A stretch of DNA of 64,000 bases from contig DGTS01000015.1 in NCBI GenBank assembly GCA_002394385.1, forward strand, positions 140,178 through 204,177, given 5' to 3'. A program made the translations under genes and the position numbers. The first letter of the stretch is position 1. The number at the start of each line of letters is the position of its first letter. This DNA is from Prevotella sp. UBA4330. GTDB lineage: Bacteria > Bacteroidota > Bacteroidia > Bacteroidales > Bacteroidaceae. The notes beneath the pieces are model-generated. The model was not told the DNA's origin, ran no database searches, and saw nothing but the letters and a program-made list of their open reading frames with translations. Shown in pieces: positions 57,026-64,000 of this stretch.

Positions 57026-57790
57026 TCACTGTTTTATGGTTATACGTCCCTCCAGTTCAGAGTCGATTATCTTCCCCTTTGCTGTCATTTTCTTGAAATA
57101 TCTCTCCATGACATAGCGCGAGTTATCCTCGTCTTTGCCAGGAGCATTGAGATTGGTGCCGCTCTTAAAGGCAGTCATGCCGTCGTTGCCCTGCTGCACA
57201 TAGTCGATGGTGGTGATGCGGTATTCGCGTTCGGGATTTACCGGCTGACCTCCGATGGTAGCGGTGAGCAGTTTGTAATCCTTATCTGCCTCGATGTGCA
57301 CCTCATGACTGAGGCACTCCCCTCCCCTTTTGAGCATCTGCTGGAACAGTTCGAGCACCTTGTCGCCCTTCAGCGTCACGAAGACGACCTTGTTCTCGAA
57401 GGGTGCCACATCGTTGACATCGCCCTTAGTCACCTTGCCGGCAGGCAGTGCCGCGCGTATTCCTCCATAGTTATAGCATGCGAAGTCGGGCTTCTCGCCA
57501 TACTCCTCTGCCATCTCCATCAGTATGTCGGGCAACAGGTTAGACAGCAGCCCCTCGGGTCTTCCGCGCTCAAGATAGCGTGCCGTGGTGCCGAGGACAG
57601 GACTCATTATAGAATCCACCGCCTTCTTGTAAGGCGCTATGAAAGTCTCCGCCCTGTTGTCGGGGTTGGCATCGTAGCGACTGTCTATAAGCACCCGTGT
57701 TCTCTCTACCGAACTCAGTTTGTAGTGAGTGCGGCATGCCGTCAGCAAGAGTGCCGCCAGCAAAACTAAAAATAAAGATTTGTTTCTCAT
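57026..57790 (-). CDS. 5'-nucleotidase C-terminal domain lipoprotein
   Basis: 254 residues with lipobox Cys19 (LLLTACRTH). The rest is the 5'-nucleotidase C-terminal domain: NLLPDILMEMAEEYG, DFACYNYGGIRAALPAGKVTKGDVNDVAPFENKVVFVTLKGD in parts, and TIDYVQQGNDGMTAF (substrate-stacking region). It has no catalytic metal site itself and should work with the protein encoded 7 bp downstream. In E. coli UshA both domains are one chain with the opposite order. Confidence 0.87.
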   Translation of the reverse strand: MRNKSLFLVLLAALLLTACRTHYKLSSVERTRVLIDSRYDANPDNRAETFIAPYKKAVDSIMSPVLGTTARYLERGRPEGLLSNLLPDILMEMAEEYGEKPDFACYNYGGIRAALPAGKVTKGDVNDVAPFENKVVFVTLKGDKVLELFQQMLKRGGECLSHEVHIEADKDYKLLTATIGGQPVNPEREYRITTIDYVQQGNDGMTAFKSGTNLNAPGKDEDNSRYVMERYFKKMTAKGKIIDSELEGRITIKQ

Positions 57791-57923
57791 AATGGTAAAG
57801 TATCTACTTGCAAAGATAGTTTTTTTTCTTGGAAAGTAACGACTTTTTACCTACAAAAGTATAAAAAAAGCATTAATTAGAAAAAAAGAAGGCCGCAATG
57901 TGCTGTAATTCAGAAAAAAGTAG

Positions 57924-57931
57924 TACCTTTG
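57924..57931 (+). promoter_or_regulatory. Likely -7 element of rplS
   Basis: TACCTTTG followed by C, about 90 bp before ATG 58023; the -33 element is not clear. Confidence 0.5.
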
Positions 57932-58022
57932 CACCGCTTTTTCGACGTAACCTATGGCAGGAAGAAGAGTTGCCTCGCTATGTTGCGCGAAACTATTACA
58001 AATTCTAATCATAAAAGAAACA

Positions 58023-58391
58023 ATGGATTTAATAAAAGTTGCTGAAGAAGCATTTGCAACCGGTAAGAAATTCCCTTCATTCAAGAGTGGTGACACCATT
58101 ACCGTTGCTTACAAAATCATCGAGGGTTCAAAGGAGCGTATCCAGTTGTATCGCGGTGTTGTTATCAAGATTTGCGGTCACGGCGAGAAGAAGCGTTTCA
58201 CCGTTCGCAAGATGTCTGGTACTGTAGGTGTAGAGCGTATCTTCCCTATCGAGAGTCCTAACATCGACAGCATCGAGGTGAACAAGGTTGGTAAGGTACG
58301 TCGCGCTAAGTTGTACTACCTGCGCAAACTCACTGGTAAGAAGGCTCGTATCGCAGAGAAGCGTTCTGCAGTTGTTGCAGCAGAGAAATAA
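58023..58391 (+). CDS. rplS: 50S ribosomal protein L19
   Basis: 122 residues, usual length. Family blocks: FKSGDTITVAYKIIEG (about 20-35), ERIQLYRGVVIKICG, FTVRKMSGTVGVERIFPIESPNIDSIEV (in parts) and the C-terminal RRAKLYYLRKLTGKKARI. It sits at the 30S-50S interface. A frame open upstream to 57954 is disregarded because the L19 start is at 58023. Monocistronic here, with its own terminator. Confidence 0.97.
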   Translation: MDLIKVAEEAFATGKKFPSFKSGDTITVAYKIIEGSKERIQLYRGVVIKICGHGEKKRFTVRKMSGTVGVERIFPIESPNIDSIEVNKVGKVRRAKLYYLRKLTGKKARIAEKRSAVVAAEK

Positions 58392-58423
58392 TTGTTTCTC
58401 ACACAGCACTCGAAGAAATAAGA

Positions 58424-58456
58424 AAGGCTTGTTCCACTCAGGAACAAGCCTTTTTT
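58424..58456 (+). terminator. rplS terminator
   Basis: AAGGCTTGTTCC-ACTCA-GGAACAAGCCTT, a perfect 12-bp stem, then TTTT. Confidence 0.9.
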
Positions 58457-58493
58457 ATTGGGATTTGTGTACTTATATATCATTTACTAATGT

Positions 58494-58518
58494 ATCCCCG
58501 CCCCTGTAGGGGAGGGGA
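58494..58518. repeat. GC-rich palindrome, inverted copy
   Basis: CCCCGCCCCTGTAGGGGAGG is the reverse complement of the CCCCTACAGGGGCGGGG unit found at 13421, 43083, 43267, 53574 and 53785. Confidence 0.6.
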
Positions 58519-58609
58519 AAGGTCACATTCTGCATTTTCCGGAACAATATACCATTATGGGTGTTAAATGAATATCGTTCCCGTTTTTATATATGGGCGA
58601 TGGATTGTG

Positions 58610-59713
58610 TTATTTCCTGCTGATGTTTCCTTCGCCATCGACCGTTGCCTGACTCTGCGGAACATCGGCACGCGAGAGGTCGGCCATGTTGCGTGCCACG
58701 CTGTTTGTTGCATCGCGGCGCGGACCCACGCCACGCTGTTGCGTGAACGAATGAATCTTTCCAGAGAGGAACTTGCCGTCGGACGTTATCTTTATCTCAA
58801 CCACAGGAGCATGACCGAGCACCCCACCGAGGCTCATGCCGTAAGGAGTACAGAAATTGCCGAGACTATAGGCGATGAACCTGTCCTTGTAAACCTCAAC
58901 GCAACGGGTGACATGAGGACCATGACCATAGACAACATCAACACCATTGTCTATGCAGAAATGGGCAAAGTCGCGCAGTGCACCACGGTTCTCGCCGAGG
59001 AATGTCTCGGTGCCCTGAGGCAGATGACCTTTGTCCCTACCCTCTGCACCGCCGTGGAACGACACGATGACGATGTCCGCCTGCTGCTTCAGTTGCTCTA
59101 TGACGCTCTTCACCAGACCGAGGTCGGCATGCTTCATGGTGTAACGGTTATGTCCGAAGGCGCAGATGCCATATTTCACGCCGTTGCGCTCCACCACCGC
59201 ATATTGCGTCCTGCCGGCGATGCCCGAGAACTTTATGCCCTGCTCTTTCAGGCAGCGCTCTGTCGATTCGATGCCTGTCTGTCCGAAGTCGTTGGCGTGG
59301 TTGTTCGCCATGCTCAGGAAGTCGTAACCCGCATCGGTGAGCAGCGGTGCGTAACTGGTGGGAGTTCGGAATGCGAAACTATGAGGACCTGTACCCTTGG
59401 TGCTTGTACCGCCATCGCAGAGAGTACCCTCAAGATTTCCGACAGCGAGGTCGGCACGTTTCAGTATATGCTTCGTGTCGTCGAAGAGATTGGCACCGTT
59501 GTTGGCAGGCAACTGACGCGACGGGAACGTGGTGCCCATCATTATGTCGCCGGTCATCGCTATTGTCAGCGTGTCGGGTTTCTTGCTTGGCGCATTATTC
59601 TGTGCCGTTGTCTCTTGGCTTTCGGCAGGCAGCATCTCCAGGCTGCCGTTGTTCTTTGAGTTGCATGCCATGCACATGCCGGCAAGCAGAAGAGTTACGA
59701 GTATGGATTTCAT
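58610..59713 (-). CDS. CapA-like metallophosphoesterase lipoprotein
   Basis: 367 residues with lipobox Cys17 (AGMCMACNSK). Residues about 48-315 form the CapA/PgsA domain: TIAMTGDIMMGTTFP (about 49-63), ADLAVGNLEGTLCD (about 87-100), FLSMANNHANDFGQTG (about 131), IVSFHGGAEGRDK (about 198) and YGHGPHVTRCVEVY with YSLGNFCTPYG (about 245-275). CapA proteins belong to poly-gamma-glutamate capsule systems, but stand-alone lipoproteins of this family are widespread and their substrates are unknown. No capB or capC gene is near. Confidence 0.88.
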   Translation of the reverse strand: MKSILVTLLLAGMCMACNSKNNGSLEMLPAESQETTAQNNAPSKKPDTLTIAMTGDIMMGTTFPSRQLPANNGANLFDDTKHILKRADLAVGNLEGTLCDGGTSTKGTGPHSFAFRTPTSYAPLLTDAGYDFLSMANNHANDFGQTGIESTERCLKEQGIKFSGIAGRTQYAVVERNGVKYGICAFGHNRYTMKHADLGLVKSVIEQLKQQADIVIVSFHGGAEGRDKGHLPQGTETFLGENRGALRDFAHFCIDNGVDVVYGHGPHVTRCVEVYKDRFIAYSLGNFCTPYGMSLGGVLGHAPVVEIKITSDGKFLSGKIHSFTQQRGVGPRRDATNSVARNMADLSRADVPQSQATVDGEGNISRK

Positions 59714-59846
59714 TTGAGTTTGGAGTTTTTTAGTCGCTCCGCTTTGTAAAAGCGCCCCTTCGGGTCGAGCGAGAAGTTAGAAGTTGGAAAATCTTTCTAC
59801 GCTTTGTGTTCGATTGTCTATAATCCTTATACCTTATATATAATAA

Positions 59847-59901
59847 TGAGCGTTGAGCCGAAAGTAATGCCGAAGCAATAACTAAACTCGCCCAACGCTC
59901 A
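59847..59901 (-). terminator. Possible terminator of the NlpC/P60 gene
   Basis: TGAGCGTTG (59847-59855) and CAACGCTCA (59893-59901) are exact inverted copies around a 37-nt loop; on the minus strand TTATTATATA follows. The long loop makes the call moderate. It lies 25 bp after the stop at 59927. Confidence 0.5.
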
Positions 59902-59926
59902 CCACTCAACGTTCAACGTAGATATC

Positions 59927-60502
59927 TTACATCACTCTCTTTGCAAAGAGGTAACGACGTGCGTAATAACTCTCGCGTGAGTTGCTCACCTTCACACCGC
60001 GCAGCGATGCGTGGATGAAGTTGAAACTGCCCGTTGCAGGGTCAACATCAACGACGATGCCCACATGTCCCACGTTACCGCCACTGCGTGGACTAGTGAA
60101 GAACACGAGGTCGCCGCTCTGCAGGTCGCTATTGCTGATGCGATAGCCCTGAGTTGACTGCTGGCGAGAGGAACGGCTGAGCGAGATGCCCATCTTGCCG
60201 AATACATAACTGGTGAAACCAGAGCAGTCGAACACGTATGGTCCAGCACTACCATGACTATAACGCGCACCCATGTGTGCGAAAGCCTCGTCGAGGATAT
60301 TGTTCACCATCGTGTTGTTGTTATAACCGTAGTCAACTCCCTCGTCAAGATAGAGGAAGTCGTAATTATCAATTTCTTCTACGCGTTGTTCCTGTCTGGG
60401 CTGAGCCTTTGCTCTTGTTCTGTGCTTCTTCTTTCCTGCGAATGCTGGAGTGAGCGACGAGAACAATAAAAACAAAGCGGTCAGTGCAACAATTTTCTTC
60501 AT
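59927..60502 (-). CDS. NlpC/P60-family cell-wall peptidase
   Basis: 191 residues. Signal peptide 1-22. A short basic linker (KKKHRTRAKAQPRQEQR) precedes the C40 domain (about 62-191), with catalytic Cys93 (FDCSGFTSYVF), His146 (VGHVGIVVD) and a third polar residue His164 (FIHAS). This triad fits gamma-D-glutamyl-diamino-acid endopeptidases that cut peptidoglycan stem peptides. It is monocistronic. Length and layout are normal for Bacteroidetes members. Confidence 0.92.
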   Translation of the reverse strand: MKKIVALTALFLLFSSLTPAFAGKKKHRTRAKAQPRQEQRVEEIDNYDFLYLDEGVDYGYNNNTMVNNILDEAFAHMGARYSHGSAGPYVFDCSGFTSYVFGKMGISLSRSSRQQSTQGYRISNSDLQSGDLVFFTSPRSGGNVGHVGIVVDVDPATGSFNFIHASLRGVKVSNSRESYYARRYLFAKRVM

Positions 60503-60792
60503 AAAGATTAGGTATTTTATACTTTCTCAAAAAATTACGAGTGCGAAGTTACAAAAAAAAAGAGAGCCCTCAAAGCGTGTTTACATCTTTTTCGATATGG
60601 CGAAAAAGCCGCTTTCAGGGTTCCCGTTTTTGTCTTTCGTACACTATAACAACACTTTACGCAATGTCACTCCGACAAAGGTTTAGCGAATATGTTTACA
60701 TCTTTTAAGATTATATTTATTGGATTTCCAAAATAATTTAGCACTCTGTGCACGCAAACATTGCATAACACGTTAATAAAGTTTCAGTTATA

Positions 60793-60896
60793 AGGAGTTT
60801 ATGAGTTTAGGAGTTTATGAGTTTATGAGTTTATAAGTTTTGAAGTTTATGAGTTTATAAGTTTATGAGTTTTGAAGTTTATAAGTGTAGGAGTTG
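60793..60896 (-). repeat. Octamer satellite ATGAGTTT (and variants) x 13
   Basis: Thirteen consecutive 8-bp units (ATGAGTTT, AGGAGTTT, ATAAGTTT, TGAAGTTT), the reverse complement of the ACTCATAA octamer before ribBA. It ends 13 bp from the stop of the membrane protein gene. The rest of 60503-60909 shows no gene. Confidence 0.8.
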
Positions 60897-60909
60897 TAGG
60901 GGTGCTACA

Positions 60910-61989
60910 TCACTCTAAATCATACTTATCTGTGGTACCGCTGGCAGAGATGGCGATGGTGCGTCCGCCGTTGAGCACCACGACATGAGCCTGCATCGAC
61001 TCGTCCTTGGTATAGAACAGCCTGTAGGCACTGTGCCCGAAACTGGTCACACGGTAAGTATTGACGGTGCCGAAACTATACTTCTGCGTCGCCGTGCCGC
61101 TGATGGTGCCGTTCTGCGCCACATCCATATCGAACGTCCATGTCACCGAGCCGTCGCCATACGGTCTTTCTGAAGGCATGGTGTTCTCAGAGATAGGCCT
61201 CTTGCTCTGGTCCCAGAGTCCGTCAGCACCGGCATAGAAACCATCGTGGGCGTAGTTGTTTCTTATCTTGCATCCGCTGGCATCCACGTAATATAGTTTT
61301 CCACCGTCGTTCACCCACACGCTGCGCGCATACTCGCCGCTTATCGTGTACTCATATACTGTCTCTCCCGACTGCAGAGTGTTCCACTTGCCGCCATCCT
61401 CGCCTGCCTTGATGGCATAGCGGGCAGGAGTGTAATCAGGGTCGTTAGGGTCGCGATTGTCTGCCGTGCCGACTTCCTCGCCGTCTGCCGTCACCGAATT
61501 GTCGCCGGCATCGCTCTCCACCCATTCGTCTGTGGGTTTATACCACTCCTCGTCATCGCTGGAACCGCGGTTATAGAATATCAGCAGGAACACCAATGCC
61601 GCCACTGCCACGAAAAAGACAAGCGTGCAGCACCCGCACCCCAGGAGCATCGGCGTGGAGGAACCGCCCTTCTTGGCAATCATGACAATTATGAGTATTA
61701 TGCCGATGACCAGCGCCAATGCAATGATAACACCGCAGACCACCGAAACAACCGTCTTGAGCATCGACGACTGCCGACTGTCCTGCTCGTCGGCTACCGT
61801 CTCGCCGTCATAGGCAGCATCGCCGGTGCTCCACTCGCTGTCATTCTCATCGTTGAACACTTGCGCCAGCAGTTCCTGACCGTTCTCCGACGTGTTATAA
61901 ACTACGTTGCCTACTGCAACAATGCGTTGCGGCAGTAGCAGCACTATCGTCAACATTAAAGCGGCAAATGCCCAGCGGTGAGTTCTCAT
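60910..61989 (-). CDS. Exported/membrane protein of unknown function
   Basis: 359 residues from ATG 61989. A signal-like helix is at about 5-25 (ALMLTIVLLLPQRIVA). Two strongly hydrophobic helices are at about 76-103 (TVVSVVCGVIIALALVIGIILIIVMI) and 112-140 (around LLGCGCCTLVFFVAVAALVFLLIFY, in parts, with a Cys cluster). An acidic linker (DDEEWYKPTDEWVESD) is followed by a C-terminal beta-rich domain (about 190-359; YEYTISGEYARSVWVNDGGKLYYVDASG, in parts). I do not recognise the family. It stands alone; the upstream frame to 62019 is less likely. Confidence 0.6.
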   Translation of the reverse strand: MRTHRWAFAALMLTIVLLLPQRIVAVGNVVYNTSENGQELLAQVFNDENDSEWSTGDAAYDGETVADEQDSRQSSMLKTVVSVVCGVIIALALVIGIILIIVMIAKKGGSSTPMLLGCGCCTLVFFVAVAALVFLLIFYNRGSSDDEEWYKPTDEWVESDAGDNSVTADGEEVGTADNRDPNDPDYTPARYAIKAGEDGGKWNTLQSGETVYEYTISGEYARSVWVNDGGKLYYVDASGCKIRNNYAHDGFYAGADGLWDQSKRPISENTMPSERPYGDGSVTWTFDMDVAQNGTISGTATQKYSFGTVNTYRVTSFGHSAYRLFYTKDESMQAHVVVLNGGRTIAISASGTTDKYDLE

Positions 61990-62265
61990 CTTGTCTCTCG
62001 TTTTACAGGTTATAAACAATGTAAGTAATTACAATATGCAAAGATAGCATAATTATCTTTACATCAGCAGTTTTTTCAGACAAATTGTTGTTAAAAATTT
62101 ACAATCTGGAGATCTTTCAGTGGTTATGTCATAAAATGACGCAATTATAAACTATTTGCCCCACATCGCTAATGATTCCCCGCCACGAAAACTACAGAAC
62201 TCCTTCAACATGCTAAACTTGAGTAAAGGAATCACTACTGTCCCGTTAAGATTTGAAATCACGAG

Positions 62266-63543
62266 TGTCCACTAAAACGGACGAGTTTAAAAATCATATA
62301 AATCAGGTTCATCTGAGCCGCTTCGGTCTTTGTCATTTTTGAATATAGTTTTGTCGAAGATATCTCTCAGAAGCGTTGTGTCTGTGAGTGACATACTGAG
62401 GATTTGCAGTACTTCGTAGGTACTTCTCTCCAACCGCATATCATGCTGCACGATGGCAACGAGACAGTAGGCGCAGATGGCAGAATAAATCTGTATTCTG
62501 ACAGCATTCTCGGTAGTACCCCAGAATTTCTTGATTCTGAGATGCAGATTGGGCCACTTGAAGAAAAGCTATATCTGCCAGCGTTTCTTATAGAGGTCTG
62601 CGACCTAATGGGCTGTCAGTTCCACAGCGTTGGTCAGGAACATAAACTTACGGTCTTTCTCCTCATCATAGAATCGCACAAGTCTGAGATGATCCGGATA
62701 GCCTTTCTGACTGCCATAAACGGTCAGTTCTATCTCAGCGTCGGTCAGGATGTTCTTGGGCAACCTCTGTTTCCATTTGACACACTTGTACTGCAAGTTG
62801 GTCTTGGCTCTTACAACAAAGAAAGACTCCACACGATGTATACGATAGAGTTCATTGTAGTTGTGTATCATGGTCAAAGTTGTAGTTAGCACCTGTCTCA
62901 ATGGGGATTTATCTCATCGCCTTGGAATCATGAACTGATGTTGTGGTGATGTGGAAGAAAACTGGAATCTGGGGTTCCATATCATACAAGGTATGTATCT
63001 TGATACCGCCCTTATGCTTGCCAGAACACATCAAGGCATAGCGAGATGGTTGTGGAATTAAAAGCACAGACGTTGCTGTCAAGCTTGAAGATGTCAGTTG
63101 CCCTTTTCGCCTGTCCTCACTTACAAGGTAGTAGGCATGCTCCTCGAAAATGAGATAGTCACGGTTGATATTGACCTTGCTCAGATTTCTTCTGGTCACA
63201 TGCTTGCCAAGTCCGAGATGATAGCACTCCTGTGGCGTGCCTTTGTGGCGACAATCAAGTCTCGCATGCTCTCGCGATAACCAAATTGTCCAAACATCAA
63301 CGTCAGTAACTGGCTCCAGCAAGTGAAGCGCTTCACGTAGAGGTTCCCTTTATACTTGTCAACAATGCGACAGAACTTGTCAAAGTTCAATAACTCCACT
63401 AATTGCGAGAAGACGTATTTTGATTTGTTCATATGCAGTCAGTATTTTGACTGCAAAGATACGAAATCGGCGCACCCGAAAAATCTCTGCAACTAACTTT
63501 TTTTCAATTAATTCAAAGACCGATTGGCGATTTTTAGTGGACA
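62266..63543 (-). mobile_element. IS4-type insertion sequence (decayed), 1278 bp
   Basis: Perfect 12-bp terminal inverted repeats TGTCCACTAAAA (62266-62277) and TTTTAGTGGACA (63532-63543) enclose a transposase remnant on the minus strand. No target-site duplication is evident in the flanks (ATCACGAG left, GAATGATA right), which fits an old or rearranged insertion. The right end is 32 bp from the stop of the next gene. Confidence 0.85.
62287..63432 (-). pseudogene. IS4-family transposase (DUF4372 type), frameshifted
   Basis: Similarity runs in pieces over 382 codons. The DUF4372-like N-terminus begins MNKSKYVFSQLVELLNFDKF (63432 to about 63250); then a shift leads to CYHLGLGKHVTRRNLSKVN; others carry KGGIKIHTLYD, HNYNELYRIHRVESFFVVRA and the C-terminal KKFWGTTENAVRIQI ending LYDF at 62287. 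At least four frame changes and in-frame stops (for example before LFFKW) break it. The first catalytic Asp (usual AFDSTT) reads AFNSTT with AAT at 63057-63059. It cannot be active. Confidence 0.88.
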
Positions 63544-63575
63544 GAATGATATAGTTTAATAAAAAAGACAAAGAT

Positions 63576-64000
63576 TTACCAACTCCTCATATTCCTTAAT
63601 CTGCTTTTCGTTAGTTCATCTTGACCTCTACTGAACCCTCGCCTATACCCATCTAAAAATTGTTCAGTATAATATGGGTTTGTGCTATATTTATACGACA
63701 TAATATTATTGACATTCCCCAAGCCGTCATTATATCCTATTGAATATCCTTCGGAAACAGATCCGACACCATACTTTCGTCTTTTTTCAGCGAGTTCACG
63801 ATCTGCTTTTTGCTGATTTCTATAGCGTTGCAAATCCTCTGGCGATTGAACATATTTCACCTCTGTCCAATCAAATTTAACATCTCTATTAAATTGTTTC
63901 TTTAGCCATTCATTTTCTTCCCAATACAATTGACCGCTAATTACCAATGTATCGGCATATCTTTTCATTTCATCGGTCAAACATTCTTTTATTTGTCCGG
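63576..64000 (-). CDS. Unrecognised protein, 3' part only (5' end outside window)
   Basis: At least 140 residues; the frame stays open to the window edge, so the start is not visible. The visible part is hydrophilic: EMKRYADTLVISGQLYWEENEWLKKQF, then a Lys/Arg-rich coil-like segment (QRYRNQQKADRELAEKRRKYG) and a C-terminal Gly/aromatic repeat (EGYSIGYNDG ... FLDGYRRGFSRGQDE). No domain is recognised. The AT-rich codon usage differs from that of the core genes, consistent with acquired DNA next to the insertion sequence (inference). Confidence 0.55.
   Translation of the reverse strand, partial: GQIKECLTDEMKRYADTLVISGQLYWEENEWLKKQFNRDVKFDWTEVKYVQSPEDLQRYRNQQKADRELAEKRRKYGVGSVSEGYSIGYNDGLGNVNNIMSYKYSTNPYYTEQFLDGYRRGFSRGQDELTKSRLRNMRSW

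Noticed and set aside
62404..62889. 161-codon plus-strand frame in the insertion sequence
   Set aside because: It is antisense to the transposase remnant and has no independent support.

Overview
The window looks like chromosomal DNA of a Bacteroidales bacterium, most likely Prevotellaceae (Prevotella-like). The evidence is Bacteroidetes promoters (TTTG, 18-20 nt, TAnnTTTG) in front of many genes, a SusC/SusD pair, the lineage-typical genes gldH and porT, LptF/RibBA and ExbB-ExbD-ExbD-TonB gene orders as in Bacteroides/Prevotella, and the usual absence of Shine-Dalgarno sites. Species cannot be named from the sequence alone.

Layout. 1-1183: N-terminal part of a TonB-dependent receptor-like outer-membrane protein (minus). 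1.7-2.5 kb: aldo/keto reductase. 2.9-9.4 kb: a purine gene (IMP cyclohydrolase domain only) followed by the rod-shape/elongasome operon mreB-mreC-mreD-mrdA-rodA. 9.4-13.3 kb (minus): metF-holB-ricT-gldH. 13.6-14.7 kb: exported TPR protein. 15.2-28.7 kb (minus): a pectin-type polysaccharide utilization locus with a 2143-residue modular pectin methylesterase, SusC, SusD and a DUF4957/DUF5123-like lipoprotein, plus a divergent small secreted protein at 29 kb. 30.3-31.5 kb: membrane-anchored PP2C-like protein; 31.7 kb: tRNA-Met(CAT). 31.9-37 kb: START-like protein, LptF/G permease, ribBA, aspartate aminotransferase. 37.2-42.8 kb: exbB-exbD-exbD-tonB-pstS-TPR cluster. 43.4-45.3 kb: UPF1/IGHMBP2-like helicase. 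45.3-48.7 kb: a dense intergenic repeat field with a Fic gene embedded in it. 48.7-52.7 kb: BspA-like leucine-rich-repeat protein plus a 77-aa peptide gene. 54-55 kb: a 55-aa 2[4Fe-4S] ferredoxin and PorT. 55.3-56 kb: HigB/HigA-type toxin-antitoxin pair. 56-60.5 kb: split 5'-nucleotidase, rplS, CapA-like lipoprotein, NlpC/P60 peptidase. 60.9-62 kb: unknown membrane protein. 62.3-63.5 kb: a decayed IS4-type element with intact 12-bp inverted repeats. 63.6-64 kb: 3' part of an unknown gene.

The core genes are ordinary. The unusual content lies between genes: at least six families of short repeats recur across the window. They are 14-bp GACAGAAAGACATA arrays with a 19-20 bp period, 22-bp palindromic units with a constant 25-bp end, an octamer satellite, GC-rich inverted-repeat elements, a GGGGCGC hairpin, and repeats that carry complete promoters. 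A Fic gene and a toxin-antitoxin pair are each bracketed by copies of such repeats, which suggests that small selfish or defensive cassettes move with, or into, these elements. This is the part most worth following up.
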